DNA of 64,000 nt from Streptomyces sp. NBC_00457 (GCF_036014015.1 NZ_CP107905.1:1364001-1428000), one strand, 5' to 3'. Numbered from the stretch's first letter, positions 32,839-42,689 are shown. The notes: a model not told the origin generated them from the letters alone. Translations and numbers: made by a program.

Positions 32839-35800
32839 TCAGTCGACGGAGAACTCCTCGAAACCGGCGATCCCGCGGGTGCCGGTCCAGCCGTTGGCGG
32901 CCGTCATGAAGACGCCGATGTCCTGGGTTTCGGCGACGCCGCCTGGTGTGGCGGTGCCGACCTTGGTCCAGGAGACGCCGTCACGGCTGCACTCGCCGGT
33001 GTACGTGCCGCCGGAGCGCGTCAGCCGCAGATGCACCGGGGCGGCGAGGGAACCGGCCAGTTCGATGGAGTCGAACTGGCCGTTGCCGTCGGAGTCCCAG
33101 GACAGCGCACAGCCGTTGGACGGCGTCACCGCCAGATTGACGTAGCCGGCCGGGCCGCCGCCGTTGTCGGACAGGTCGTTGCGGACGATGAGCCCGGCGC
33201 GGGCCCAGCCGCCCGTGGTGTCCTGCGAGGCGACCTGGACCGTTGCGGTCGAGGAGGACCCGAAGGCGGCGGCCTGGTAGACCGTGCCGAACTCGTTGGT
33301 ACCGCCCCAGAGGTCGGCGCCCGCGCCCTCGATGGCGAGCGCGTCCCCGGACTGGCCGAAGACCGCGTCGTTGAAGGAGGCGCTCCGGTAGGGGTCGCCC
33401 ACCCCGGTGCCCGCCATCAGCCGGACGCTCGCCGACGCCAGGCCGCGCGTACCGCTGCTCCGGTAGGACGCGCTCACCGGCACCCGGGAGATCAGCGCGC
33501 CGGTGGCCTGGGTGAGGGTGACGGTGAAGGCCGCCGAGAAGGTCTCCCCCGGGGCGACCGACGCCGCGGTGGTCGTGCCGGCCGGCTCGGCGGTCATCCC
33601 CTCCGGTGCGTCGAGGGACAGCGTCACATCCGTCGCCGGCCCGAAGCCGTTGCGGTTGGTGAACGCCACGGTGACCGTGACCGGGCGGCCCTCGGCCACC
33701 GCGCCCCGGTCGGCGGACGCGGTCAGCGTCACCTGGTCCGGATTGGTGGCCAGGGTGTCCCGTACCTGCCGGGCCAGCTTGTGGATGTCGCCCGACGCCT
33801 TCACCGGGTAGCTGTCGTGCTGGTGCGCCCAGCGGTCCTCCAGCGCGAACCAGTCGATCTCGGCGGGCTGCCGGCCGGCCGCGAGCGCGGCGGACAGCTC
33901 GGCGAAGTACGTCTTCCAGCGCGTGAGGTAGAGGCCGCCGACCAGCCCCGCCCATTCCCGGTTCGCGTAGTCGTGCAGCCCTTCCTCGCTGCTCTCCCGG
34001 CCGCCCCAGGTGGTGATGATCGACCGTGCGTCGTACTCCAGTTGGTCCTTCTCCGCCCTGGTGCCGCCCCAGGACCGGGCGTCGGCCAGCCATCGTCCGA
34101 GCAGGTGCTGCGGGGACGCGGCCAGCACCTTGTCCATCAGCTTCATCCAGCTCAGCCAGGTCTTGGTGAGCCGGCCGAAGCCGGCCCGGTCACCGGCCTC
34201 GTACGCCGCCTTGATCCGGGGCAGCAGTACGCGGCTGCGGTTGGACAGCACCTGACGGGTGACGTCGGCGAGGTCGTAGGCGTAGGCGGAGCTGTCTCGC
34301 AGCCGCGGCGCGACCTGGAGCAGTTCGGTGAGGGCCGCGTCGAAGACCGTGGTGTCGTAGCGGTCGGCCTCCGGGCCCCACGCGGCCGCCTTGTTGGCGC
34401 CCAGACTCGGCCGGGCGCCGAACAGCCCGTCGGGCGCCTCGCTCCACCCGTCCTTGCGGGTCATGTTGTACGCGGTGTCGCGGATCGTCTTCCAGGCGGC
34501 GACGGCGTGCGGGTCCTCGCCTCCGTAGCGGGACACGGCGTACGCGGCGAACCAGTCGTCGAGGTCGATGGTGCCCGGTGTCCACGCCAGGTCGGTGAGG
34601 AGCGCGAGCGCGGGCGCGTTGTTGTCGGCGGCCTCCGGCATCGCCGCGATCCCGGCGAGCGCGCTGCCTTCCTTGTCACGCCACTTGGGGTACTGCTCCA
34701 CCCAGTCCGGGGCGTTGGCACCCATCGGGGTGTGGCCGCCGAAGTTCCAGATGCTGCCGAAGGCGTACGGGGTGCCGCCCCAGTCGCTCTCCCGGTCCGT
34801 GACGGTGGTGTAGCGGTCCGACAGACCGTCCACGATCAGCATCCGGCTCTTGTCGACGCCGTCGAGCAGCGCCTTGGACGGGTTGGACTGCCAGCCCAGG
34901 ATGGCCCAGATCGCGCCCGGGTGGGCCTTCTGGAGCGCCCCTTCGACGGCTGCCGCGGCTTCGTCCACTGGGACGTCACCGGGGTTGCCGCCCTCGTGCA
35001 GCAGATCCATCTTGTACATCGTGCTGTCGCCGAACCGCTCCGACTGGGCCCGGTAGAAGGCGGCGGACACCTCGTCGAAAGCCGTCGTGCGCGGGTCGAG
35101 CCAGTCGGGTCGTTTGAAGGCGCCCCAGTCGCCCTGGGGGACCACGGCCGCGTCCCCGCCGTGCTTGGCGACGAAGTCGTCCGGCACGGTGCCGAAGTAA
35201 CCGGGCAGCACCGGTGTCATGCCCAGTTCGCGCACCCGGTCGGTGATCTTCCGGGCGAGCTCGGCCCGGCGCTCGATGAGCCGCCGGGACACCGGACCGC
35301 CGAACCCCGACATGTTCTGCAGCAGCCACCACGGCTGATGTGCCGGTGCCGGAATCCACGCCCGCATTTCGGCGTCCGAGTAGCCGAACTGCCGGAAGGT
35401 GTCGTAGTAGACGGCGTCGCCGCCGGTGTAGACCAGCACCCTGTTGATGCCGTGCGGCGCGAGCACGTCCAGCTCGCGCTCCCACGCGTCCCAGTCCCGG
35501 TAGGGGCCGGTGTAGCCGTCGTTGGTGTCGTTGAGGGCGAACCGGTGCGGCACGTTCGCCGATCCGGCGATCTCCCCGTCGGGGGCGGGCAGCAGCCTGG
35601 GGAGGTTCAGCTGTTCGCCGTTCCAGGAGATGTCGGCCTTTGCCACCCGCGCGAGATAGGTGTTGAGGCCGGTGAGCAGCACCGCCGGGCTCGTGCCCTC
35701 CACGGTGATCGCCCCGGCCCGGCCGGTGACCTTGAACCGGTCGGCGCTGCCGGCGCCCAGCGCGCGCAGCGTCACCTGCCGGTGGTGGTCGGGCAGCAGG

Positions 35801-35967
35801 CGTCGCAGCGCGACCGATGCGGGGGTCGTGTTGAACGGCTTGCCGGCCTTGTCCGCGGCCCCTGGGGCGGCGTGGGCACCTGGCGGCGGGGTCAGCAGCA
35901 CCACTGAGCCGAACGCGGCCGCTCCGGTCAGCAGGCGTCTGCGGCTGAGGTGTTGGTTGCCTGTCAT
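32839..35967 (-). CDS. GH89 alpha-N-acetylglucosaminidase, secreted
   Basis: A 1042-residue Tat-exported enzyme (signal RRRLLTGAAAFGSVVLL). The N-terminal small domain is followed by the NAGLU-type barrel with RFALNDTNDGYTGPYRDWDA, LVYTGGDAVYYDTFRQFGY and MYKMDLLHEGGNPGDVP, the last probably carrying one catalytic Glu. Family GH89 removes terminal alpha-GlcNAc, found on gastric mucin caps and heparan sulphate. After the helical GH89 C-domain come a NEW3 module (about 740-850) and a C-terminal beta-sandwich (about 855-1042, with DPYRSASFNDAVFGQSG) also present in three operon neighbours. GAGAGG precedes ATG 35967. It is last in the operon. Confidence 0.87.
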   Translation of the reverse strand: MTGNQHLSRRRLLTGAAAFGSVVLLTPPPGAHAAPGAADKAGKPFNTTPASVALRRLLPDHHRQVTLRALGAGSADRFKVTGRAGAITVEGTSPAVLLTGLNTYLARVAKADISWNGEQLNLPRLLPAPDGEIAGSANVPHRFALNDTNDGYTGPYRDWDAWERELDVLAPHGINRVLVYTGGDAVYYDTFRQFGYSDAEMRAWIPAPAHQPWWLLQNMSGFGGPVSRRLIERRAELARKITDRVRELGMTPVLPGYFGTVPDDFVAKHGGDAAVVPQGDWGAFKRPDWLDPRTTAFDEVSAAFYRAQSERFGDSTMYKMDLLHEGGNPGDVPVDEAAAAVEGALQKAHPGAIWAILGWQSNPSKALLDGVDKSRMLIVDGLSDRYTTVTDRESDWGGTPYAFGSIWNFGGHTPMGANAPDWVEQYPKWRDKEGSALAGIAAMPEAADNNAPALALLTDLAWTPGTIDLDDWFAAYAVSRYGGEDPHAVAAWKTIRDTAYNMTRKDGWSEAPDGLFGARPSLGANKAAAWGPEADRYDTTVFDAALTELLQVAPRLRDSSAYAYDLADVTRQVLSNRSRVLLPRIKAAYEAGDRAGFGRLTKTWLSWMKLMDKVLAASPQHLLGRWLADARSWGGTRAEKDQLEYDARSIITTWGGRESSEEGLHDYANREWAGLVGGLYLTRWKTYFAELSAALAAGRQPAEIDWFALEDRWAHQHDSYPVKASGDIHKLARQVRDTLATNPDQVTLTASADRGAVAEGRPVTVTVAFTNRNGFGPATDVTLSLDAPEGMTAEPAGTTTAASVAPGETFSAAFTVTLTQATGALISRVPVSASYRSSGTRGLASASVRLMAGTGVGDPYRSASFNDAVFGQSGDALAIEGAGADLWGGTNEFGTVYQAAAFGSSSTATVQVASQDTTGGWARAGLIVRNDLSDNGGGPAGYVNLAVTPSNGCALSWDSDGNGQFDSIELAGSLAAPVHLRLTRSGGTYTGECSRDGVSWTKVGTATPGGVAETQDIGVFMTAANGWTGTRGIAGFEEFSVD

Positions 35968-35992
35968 GAACGTCCTCTCAAAACTTCTCGGT

Positions 35993-36889
35993 TCAGGCGA
36001 CGGTCATCGCGAAGATGTGCAGAGCGGGACTACCGCTCGGCAGGCCGTCGCTGACCTTCGGCAGCACGACGGAGTGCAGTTCCTTGTCCTCCAGCTCGAC
36101 GCCGAAGGTGTAGAGGCTGACCGGGTTCCTGTCCTGGCCCGAGGGGGTGTTGCGGTACGGCAGCACCACCGCGGCCGCGGGGTTCGCCCAGTACCAGTCG
36201 GGGACCTCGACGGAGAAGGCCTGCTCCGTGCCGTCCGCGTACACGACCTTCCCGGGCCCCTTGCCGTCGCCCCAGGTGCAGGTGCCGAGGAAGGCCAGCC
36301 GCGAGCCGGTGCCGGACAGCCGCACGGTCTGCCCGGAGGACACCACGTTGTCCTTGGCTCCGGGCTCGGTGTCCGGCCAGGTGAAGGTCGTCCCGCCGTA
36401 GGTGACAGAGGCTCCGGGAGTCAGTCCGACCGATGCCAGCGCCTGGGCGGACAGGCTGGATCGCGAGCCGTCGATGTCGGCGGTGGTGGTGGCGTCGTCG
36501 GAGGAGATTCCGGCGTTGTCGAAGGCACTGGCCAGTGACCGGTACGGCAGTTTCAGCGACGGGGTCGCGCGGGTGCAGTCGGATCCGTCCTCGTGCACGT
36601 CGAAGAGCGCGTGCGCGATGCAGGGGACCACACCCTCGGCGTCGTCGGAGAGCCGCGTCTTCCATGTGCGGGTCACCGCCTTGCCGGGCGCCACCTTGCC
36701 GAGGACGAAAGACGCCTGGCCGGAACCGTCCACGGAGAGATACAGCACCGTGCCGCGCAGCGTGATCCGCGTGGTGTTGGTGAACTCGGCCGTCAGTGTC
36801 ACCGCCTGACCGGGCTCGGGGGCGGGTGGCTCGAGGGTGATCGAGACGGGCGGGGCGAGGAAGTCTTCCTCGGAGCGGTAGGGACTCAT
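35993..36889 (-). CDS. NEW3-containing accessory protein without a catalytic domain
   Basis: A 298-residue protein made of two beta-rich parts: a NEW3-like domain at residues about 10-115 (LEPPAPEPGQAVTLTAEF) and a CBM-like domain at about 125-290 (ASAFDNAGISSDDATTTADI, GGTTFTWPDTEPGAKDNVV). Both are usually tails of secreted fucosidases or mannosidases. There is no glycosidase domain and no signal peptide. ATG 36889 has GGAGGAAGC upstream and overlaps the preceding stop in ATGA. It may be a detached binding subunit, or a split-off tail of an ancestral enzyme. Confidence 0.75.
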   Translation of the reverse strand: MSPYRSEEDFLAPPVSITLEPPAPEPGQAVTLTAEFTNTTRITLRGTVLYLSVDGSGQASFVLGKVAPGKAVTRTWKTRLSDDAEGVVPCIAHALFDVHEDGSDCTRATPSLKLPYRSLASAFDNAGISSDDATTTADIDGSRSSLSAQALASVGLTPGASVTYGGTTFTWPDTEPGAKDNVVSSGQTVRLSGTGSRLAFLGTCTWGDGKGPGKVVYADGTEQAFSVEVPDWYWANPAAAVVLPYRNTPSGQDRNPVSLYTFGVELEDKELHSVVLPKVSDGLPSGSPALHIFAMTVA

Positions 36890-37839
36890 GCTTCCTCCAC
36901 CGTGAAGTGGTCGAAGACCGCCTGGACGGTCGTGCCGGGGTAGTTGAGGTTGACGGCGCCGGCGACGACGCCGGCGTCCATGGCGCCACTCGCCGAGGGC
37001 ACCGTCACGCTCGCGACCTCGGTCCAGGAAAGGCCGCTGTTGGTGCTGGAGTACGCGGTGCAGGTGGTGCCGTCGCGGACCAGGCGCAGCCAGGCGGGGT
37101 GGGTGGAACCGCCGCCACCGGCCCAGGTGTCGAGCCGTCCGTCGCCGTCGCTGTCGGTCATGAACTCCAGGCCGAACGACTTCGACATGGTGAGTACGGC
37201 GTAGCCGCCCCTCTCCGGCGCGGTCAGGTCGTTGGCGACCGCGATGCCGTACTTGGCGGAGGGGTTGTCGCTGCCGGTGAGGCTGACCGTCTTGACCTGC
37301 ACCACGCTCGCCTCGGCGGCGGAGCCGGGGAGGAGGATGCCCCCCTTCTCGTCGGTGCCGCCGGAGAAGTCGCGGCCGCCCGCCCAGATCACCAACTGGC
37401 TGCCGTACTGGCCGAACTCGGCGTCGTCGGTGGTGGCGAACGTCCGGTACGGGTCCCGCACCTCGTTGGGCTCGTAGGGCACCGTGACCGTCTTCGCGGA
37501 CCGCGCGCAGTCGCTGCTGTGCCCGTCGACGTCGAAGACCACGTGCGCGGTGAACGACACGTTCCCGGCCACGTCGGCCGGCATCGCCGTCTCCCAGCGC
37601 CGGGTCGCCTTCGCGCCGCGCCGCAGATCGCCGAGCGGGATGGTCTTCGCCGCCGTGGTGGCGCCGGGATCGATCAGGTGAAGCACGGCGTTGCGGAGCG
37701 GGAAGGGGCAGTCGTTGGTGAGGACCGCGGTGGCGGTGACCGTGTCACCGCCGGCCGGCTCGGCGGGTTCCGTGGTGACGGTGAGCGTGGGCCCCAGGGT
37801 GTCGAACTGGGTACCGTTACTGATTCCCATGCCGCTCAC
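36886..37839 (-). CDS. NEW3 plus DUF1349-like accessory protein without a catalytic domain
   Basis: A 317-residue protein: a NEW3-like domain (VTTEPAEPAGGDTVTATAVL, about 20-125) followed by the beta-sandwich shared with GH89, SGNH and GH31 proteins of this operon (FGQYGSQLVIWAGGRDFSGG, then VANDLTAPERGGYAVLTMSK, TDSDGDGRLDTWAGGG). There is no catalytic domain and no signal peptide. GTG 37839 overlaps the GH29 stop in GTGA; ATG 37830, preceded by GGTGAG, is an equally plausible start. The overlap suggests it was once the C-terminal part of the fucosidase. Confidence 0.75.
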   Translation of the reverse strand: MSGMGISNGTQFDTLGPTLTVTTEPAEPAGGDTVTATAVLTNDCPFPLRNAVLHLIDPGATTAAKTIPLGDLRRGAKATRRWETAMPADVAGNVSFTAHVVFDVDGHSSDCARSAKTVTVPYEPNEVRDPYRTFATTDDAEFGQYGSQLVIWAGGRDFSGGTDEKGGILLPGSAAEASVVQVKTVSLTGSDNPSAKYGIAVANDLTAPERGGYAVLTMSKSFGLEFMTDSDGDGRLDTWAGGGGSTHPAWLRLVRDGTTCTAYSSTNSGLSWTEVASVTVPSASGAMDAGVVAGAVNLNYPGTTVQAVFDHFTVEEA

Positions 37840-39284
37840 CGGGCCCAGTCGACGGTGAAGACGTTGGCGATGTCGCTGGGCAGGGAGGACGGGACGGTGA
37901 TGTTGATCTTTCCGTCACGGCGGGTCCACCTCAGACTGCCGCTCGTGCCGAGCAGCCGGATCCGGGAAGTGGCGCTGATGGGGATGTCGCCGGGCACCGA
38001 GAGGGTGCCGCTGGGCGCGCCCAGCACGATGATGTTGAACTTGCCCGGGGAGACGGTGTAGCGGATGCCGAGCGAACTGCCCTCCTCCTCCGCCCGCACC
38101 CAGGGCGTCGACCCGTAGATCGCCGGGCCGTTGACCTTCAGCCAGGCGCCGATGTCCCGCAGCCGCTCCTGCATGATCTCGGGGATCGTGCCGTCCGGCC
38201 TGGGACCGATGTTGAGCAGCAGGTTGCCATTCTTGCTGACCACGTCGGCGAGCAGCTGGATCAGGAACTCGGAGGTCTTGTAGTCCTCGTCCGGCTCGTG
38301 CTTGTTGTAGCCCCAGGAGTAGCCCATGGTCATGCAGCACTCCCACTTCTGCGGATCCATCGTGGGGTTGGTGCGCTGCTCGTACGTCGCGAAGTCGAAG
38401 TGGGTGTCGAACCGGTCGTTGATCACCACACCCTTGGGGTGCTTACGGTTCTTGGCCTGGTTGTAGTAGTGGGCCAGGGGTTCTTCGCTGCGCCACGGCG
38501 GTTCGCCGGTGGGCCGGAACCACTGTCCGTCCGCCCACAGCAGCTCCGGGTCGTAGCGGTCGATGATCTCGTAGAGCTGCTTGAGCTCGTAGTCTCCTAT
38601 GTAGTCCTCGACCGGCTTGTAGCCGGTCATCGGGATTTCCTCGTCGGTGTAGAAGTTGCGCATCGGCCGGCCGATCGCCGGGTTGAAGTACTCGCCGAGC
38701 GAGTAGTACAGGCCCGGGCGCACGGTGCCGCGCTTGCGGGCCGCGGTCATCAGCTCACCGACGAGGTCGCGCTTCGGGCCGTACGCCACGGAGTGACGGT
38801 CCGTCACCTTGCTGGGGTAGAGGGCGAATCCGTCGTGGTGCTTGCTGGTCAGCGCGAAGTACTCGGCGCCCGCCTGCTCGAACAGCTTCACCCAGGCGTC
38901 GGGATCGTACTTCTCGGCCTTGAACTGCGGGATGAGGTCGTCGTAGGTGACGTCCTCGCCGTAGGTGTCGCGGTGGTACTTCCACTCGGCGGTGTCCTTG
39001 GTGCTCTGGTACCAGAGGTACCACTCGGAGGCGCTTCTCGGCGTCGCGCCGGCGATCACCGAGTAGACGCCCCAGTGGACGAAGATGCCGAACTTGGCGT
39101 CCTTGTACCAGCGCGGCACGGGATGGGTGTCGAGGGACGCCTTGGTGGGCTGGTAGTCGGGAATGCCCGGGGTCCCGGACACGGCGCCCTGCGCGAGCGC
39201 CTGGGCGGTGCCGGGCGGGGCGAGCAGCACCGCGCCGCCTAGGGCGGCCGCGGAGGTCATGAAGTGTCTGCGGTCGACTGCCAT
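37836..39284 (-). CDS. GH29 alpha-L-fucosidase, secreted
   Basis: A 482-residue Tat-exported enzyme (DRRHFMTSAAALGGAVLL). GH29 landmarks are PRWYKDAKFGIFVHWGVYS, TSKHHDGFALYPSK and the nucleophile region PELLWADGQWF with Asp252. It removes terminal alpha-L-fucose from glycans. I start at ATG 39284, preceded by GAGAGG; an in-frame GTG at 39299 overlaps the upstream stop and is an alternative. The C-terminus is short, and the binding-type modules usual for secreted fucosidases are encoded in the next two genes instead. Confidence 0.9.
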   Translation of the reverse strand: MAVDRRHFMTSAAALGGAVLLAPPGTAQALAQGAVSGTPGIPDYQPTKASLDTHPVPRWYKDAKFGIFVHWGVYSVIAGATPRSASEWYLWYQSTKDTAEWKYHRDTYGEDVTYDDLIPQFKAEKYDPDAWVKLFEQAGAEYFALTSKHHDGFALYPSKVTDRHSVAYGPKRDLVGELMTAARKRGTVRPGLYYSLGEYFNPAIGRPMRNFYTDEEIPMTGYKPVEDYIGDYELKQLYEIIDRYDPELLWADGQWFRPTGEPPWRSEEPLAHYYNQAKNRKHPKGVVINDRFDTHFDFATYEQRTNPTMDPQKWECCMTMGYSWGYNKHEPDEDYKTSEFLIQLLADVVSKNGNLLLNIGPRPDGTIPEIMQERLRDIGAWLKVNGPAIYGSTPWVRAEEEGSSLGIRYTVSPGKFNIIVLGAPSGTLSVPGDIPISATSRIRLLGTSGSLRWTRRDGKINITVPSSLPSDIANVFTVDWAR

Positions 39285-39295
39285 GAATGTGCCTC

Positions 39296-41449
39296 TCACT
39301 CGTGGGTGGAGAAGGAGTCGAAGAGTGCTGTCGTGGTCTGGCCGGGGTAGTTGAGGTTGACGGCGCTCGCGACCAGGCCGGCGTCGCCGGTGCCGTTCGC
39401 GGACGGCACTGTGGCGGTGGCGACCTGCTGCCAGGCGGTGCCGTCGGGGCTGGCGTACGCGGTGTAGGCGGTGCCGTCGCGGACGAGCTTCAACCAGGCG
39501 GGGTGGTACGAACTGCCGCCGCCCGCCCAGGTGTCGAGCTTCCCGTCGCCATCGCTGTCGGTCAGGAACTCCAGGCCGAACTGCGCGGACATGGTGAGTA
39601 CCGCGTAGCCGCCCGCCTCCGGTGCGGTGAGGTCGTTGGCTACGGCGATTCCCGCCTTGACGGAGGGGCCGCTGCCGGTCTGACCGACGACCCGGGCGGT
39701 CACCGTGCCGGACGGCGGCGCGGCGTCGGCGAGGTAGACCGCCGCCTTCTCGTCCTTCCAGCCGGACAGGTCCTGGCCGCCCGCCCAGATGGCGAACTGG
39801 CCGCCGTTCTGGGCGTATTGGGGCTGCTCGGTGGTGGTGGCAGACGTCAGGTACGGCGCCCGCACCTCGGAGGGCGTGGGGGTCACCGTGGCGTCCACGC
39901 TGTCGGAGTCGTGCCGTGTGCGGCCGTCCTGGACGAAGGCCGTGCGTACGCCGATCTCGTGGGTGCCCCAGGCCGCGTCGGCCGCCGGGGCCACCGTCCA
40001 GGTGAGGGTGGCGCTGTCGCCCGGGGCGAGGGAGCGGATCCGTACGCTGCCGGCCGGTTCGGCGGACCAGCCGTCGGGGAGATCGAGACGGGTACTGACC
40101 TGGGTGACCTTTGTGGGGCCGGTGTTGGTTACGGTCGACGTGATCTCCGTGCCGTCGTCGCCGGCCTCCAGGCTCGGCCGGTACGGGGTGAGCCGGACGC
40201 GGGTCGACGGGCAGTCGCGGGCCGCCCCGAGAGTGGTGAGGTCGACCGCGTCGGCGAACGCCTTCATCCCGGTTTCGTTGGGGTGCAGATGGTCACCGGA
40301 GTCGAACGCGGCGGCGTAACGGGTGGGGTCCTCCGGATCCCGTACGGCCTTGTCGAAGTCGGCGTAGTCGTCGAAGACGCCGCCGGAGTCGCGGACGAAC
40401 GCGTTGACCTTCTGCCGGTCGGCCTCCTTGGCCTCGGTCCACCAGTCGCCCCAGCCCCGGTACGGGACCACGGTCGCGCCGATCACGCGCAGCCCGCGGG
40501 CGTGGGCGCGGCGCGCGATCTCCTTCATGCCGTCGATCACCTGGTCGCCGGTGGCACCGCCCCAGCTGAGGTCGTTGACGCCCTCGAAGAGGATCACCGT
40601 CCGGCCGCCCGGCTGTGACAGCACATCGCGTTCCAGCCGGTCCAGCGCCGACGGGTTGCCGTCGACTCCGGCCGTGATCCGGTTGCCGCTGATGCCCTCG
40701 TTCAGCACTCCGGCGGTGGACGAACAGGCCGACAGCCGCCCCGCCAGATAGTCCGGCCAGCGCCGGTTGGCGTTCGCCGTGGAGGACGCCCCGTCGGTGA
40801 TGGAGTCGCCGAGCGCCACCACGCTGCCCGCCGTGTCACCGCCCCGCACATCGACGCCGGTCAGGAACGGCAAGGTGGAATCGGTCCTGGTGAAGGCGTC
40901 CCCGTCGGCGTCCGAGGCGTGGTCGCCGCCGCCGTCGGGTGTCCAGTAGACGGTCTGGAGGCCCATCCAGTGCTGGCTGATGTGGGTGAGCCGGCCGGGG
41001 AAGTACAGGCTGACGACGAGGTCGCTGCGGGCCGGCACGGGGACCCGGACGGCATCGCTCACCGCCTGTTCCCCGGCGGGGATCGTCACCTCGTCCTTGC
41101 CGCCGAACCGGACCTCGTACGGCTTCGCGACGGCGGAACCGCCGTCCCGGCGCCCCACGGTCGCGTGCCCGATCGTCACCGGCTCGGTGGTGAAGTCGTT
41201 GGTCAGGCGGATGCGTACGCTCGACCCGCCGGCGCTCACCCGCACCGGTATCCGTACGGTCACCTCCGAGGTGCCCGGGTCGTACGAGGCGTGCTGTGCG
41301 GTCGCCCAAGTCCCTGTCCACTCCGGCTGCTTGGTCTCGGCCGCGGCCGGAGTCGCCGGGAGCAGGGCCGCCAGGACGGCCGCCACGGCCGCGGTCAGGG
41401 CTGCGAATCTTCGGCGTTCACGCAGGTGTCCACGTAGATGTCCAAACAC
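39296..41449 (-). CDS. Multidomain SGNH/GDSL hydrolase
   Basis: A 717-residue secreted esterase. The signal peptide ends near AAAETK. A beta-domain (WTGTWATAQHASYDPGTSEV) precedes the SGNH core with ALGDSITDG (Ser), GNRIT, GVNDL (Asn) and the HLHPNETGM His. Then come a NEW3-like domain and the shared DUF1349-like sandwich (AQYGQ-type motif QYAQNGGQFAIWAGGQDLSG). SGNH hydrolases remove acetyl or other acyl groups; in this operon the target may be O-acetylated sugar that blocks glycosidases. The start is GTG 41449 with GAGGAGA upstream. It is paralogous to the next gene upstream. Confidence 0.87.
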   Translation of the reverse strand: MFGHLRGHLRERRRFAALTAAVAAVLAALLPATPAAAETKQPEWTGTWATAQHASYDPGTSEVTVRIPVRVSAGGSSVRIRLTNDFTTEPVTIGHATVGRRDGGSAVAKPYEVRFGGKDEVTIPAGEQAVSDAVRVPVPARSDLVVSLYFPGRLTHISQHWMGLQTVYWTPDGGGDHASDADGDAFTRTDSTLPFLTGVDVRGGDTAGSVVALGDSITDGASSTANANRRWPDYLAGRLSACSSTAGVLNEGISGNRITAGVDGNPSALDRLERDVLSQPGGRTVILFEGVNDLSWGGATGDQVIDGMKEIARRAHARGLRVIGATVVPYRGWGDWWTEAKEADRQKVNAFVRDSGGVFDDYADFDKAVRDPEDPTRYAAAFDSGDHLHPNETGMKAFADAVDLTTLGAARDCPSTRVRLTPYRPSLEAGDDGTEITSTVTNTGPTKVTQVSTRLDLPDGWSAEPAGSVRIRSLAPGDSATLTWTVAPAADAAWGTHEIGVRTAFVQDGRTRHDSDSVDATVTPTPSEVRAPYLTSATTTEQPQYAQNGGQFAIWAGGQDLSGWKDEKAAVYLADAAPPSGTVTARVVGQTGSGPSVKAGIAVANDLTAPEAGGYAVLTMSAQFGLEFLTDSDGDGKLDTWAGGGSSYHPAWLKLVRDGTAYTAYASPDGTAWQQVATATVPSANGTGDAGLVASAVNLNYPGQTTTALFDSFSTHE

Positions 41450-41458
41450 GGGTTCTCC

Positions 41459-42679
41459 TCAGGAGCAGCCGCGGCCGAGCCCGAGCGCGGCGAGGTCGAT
41501 GGAGTCGGCGAAGGCCTTCATCCCGGCGTCGTTGGGGTGCAGATGGTCGCCCGAGTCGTATGCCGCGCCGAGCCGCCGCGGGTCCGCCGGGTCCCGTACC
41601 GCCTTGTCGAAGTCGGCGTAGTCGTCGAAGACCCCGCCGGAGTCCCGCACGAACGCGTTGACCTGCTGCCGCCGGGCCTCCGTCTCCTCGCTCCAGCCGC
41701 CCCAGGTGAAGTCCTTGTACGGCGTGATCGTGGCGGCGACGACCCGCATCCCGCGCTGGTGCGCCCGGTCGGCGATCTCCGTCATCCCGGCGATGATCTG
41801 CTCGGCACTCGCCCCGCCGAGATCGTTGATGCCCTCGAAGAGAATCAGGGTCCTGGCCCCCGGCTGGGAGAGCACGTCCCGTTCGAGGCGGTCCAGGGCC
41901 GACGGGTTGGTCGCGGTCCCGGCGGTGATCCGGTTGCTGGTGATGCCCGCGTTGAGCACTCCCGCGCCGGGCAGGCAGGCGTTGAGGCGGGCGGACAGCA
42001 GGTCGGGCCAGCGCTGGTTGGTGTCGGGCGTCGAGAAGGACCCGTCGGTGATGGAGTCGCCGAGCGCCACCACCGATCCGGTCCTCGGCGCGGTCACGTC
42101 GACGCCGCTGAGGAAGGGCCAGCTCGTGGTGGTCCAGGTGTAAGCGTCGCCGGTGGTGTCGGCGGCGTGGTCGCCCGCCCCGTAATCCGTCCAGTAGACG
42201 GTCTGCTGCGCCCACCAGTGGTCGGTGATGTGCGTGACCTGACCGGGCAGATGGAGACTGACCACCAGGTCGGCCAGGGCCGGCACGGCGAGTCCGACCG
42301 GATCGCTGACCGCCTGGCCGCCCGCCGGGACGGTCACCTCACGCTTCCCACCGAACCGCAGGTCGTACGGGCGCGCCACGGCGGAACCGCCGTCGCGCAG
42401 GCCCACGGTCGCGTGCCCGATCGTCACGGGGTCGGTGGCGTAGGCGTTGGTCAGGCGGATGCGTACGGATGAGCCGCCGACGCTGGTGTGCACCGGCATC
42501 CGTACCGTCACCTCGGACATCCCCGAGACTTCGTAGTGCTCGCTGGCCGCCGTCGCCCAAGTTCCCGTCCAGCCGCGCCGATCGTCCTGCTGACCGGCCT
42601 CGGCGGGCGCCATCGTCCCCGCCACGACGGCCGAGACCGCCAGGAGCAGAGCCGCGAGCCTGCCGCGGATCCCATGCAT
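41459..42679 (-). CDS. SGNH/GDSL hydrolase, secreted
   Basis: A 406-residue secreted esterase, a close paralogue of the catalytic half of the neighbouring 717-residue protein. Shared landmarks are RGWTGTWATAASEHYEVSG, ALGDSITDGSFSTPDTNQRW, GITSNRITAG, EGINDLGG and DSGDHLHPNDAGM. It stops just after the catalytic His region, with no NEW3 or sandwich domains. The start ATG 42679 has AAGGGG upstream. The pair probably arose by tandem duplication with gain or loss of the C-terminal modules. Confidence 0.88.
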   Translation of the reverse strand: MHGIRGRLAALLLAVSAVVAGTMAPAEAGQQDDRRGWTGTWATAASEHYEVSGMSEVTVRMPVHTSVGGSSVRIRLTNAYATDPVTIGHATVGLRDGGSAVARPYDLRFGGKREVTVPAGGQAVSDPVGLAVPALADLVVSLHLPGQVTHITDHWWAQQTVYWTDYGAGDHAADTTGDAYTWTTTSWPFLSGVDVTAPRTGSVVALGDSITDGSFSTPDTNQRWPDLLSARLNACLPGAGVLNAGITSNRITAGTATNPSALDRLERDVLSQPGARTLILFEGINDLGGASAEQIIAGMTEIADRAHQRGMRVVAATITPYKDFTWGGWSEETEARRQQVNAFVRDSGGVFDDYADFDKAVRDPADPRRLGAAYDSGDHLHPNDAGMKAFADSIDLAALGLGRGCS

Positions 42680-42689
42680 GTGCCGCCCC

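Noticed and set aside
33031..35907. 958-codon plus-strand frame opposite the GH89 gene
   Set aside because: Antisense shadow of a clear GH89 enzyme, rich in Gly, Val and Arg with no domain.
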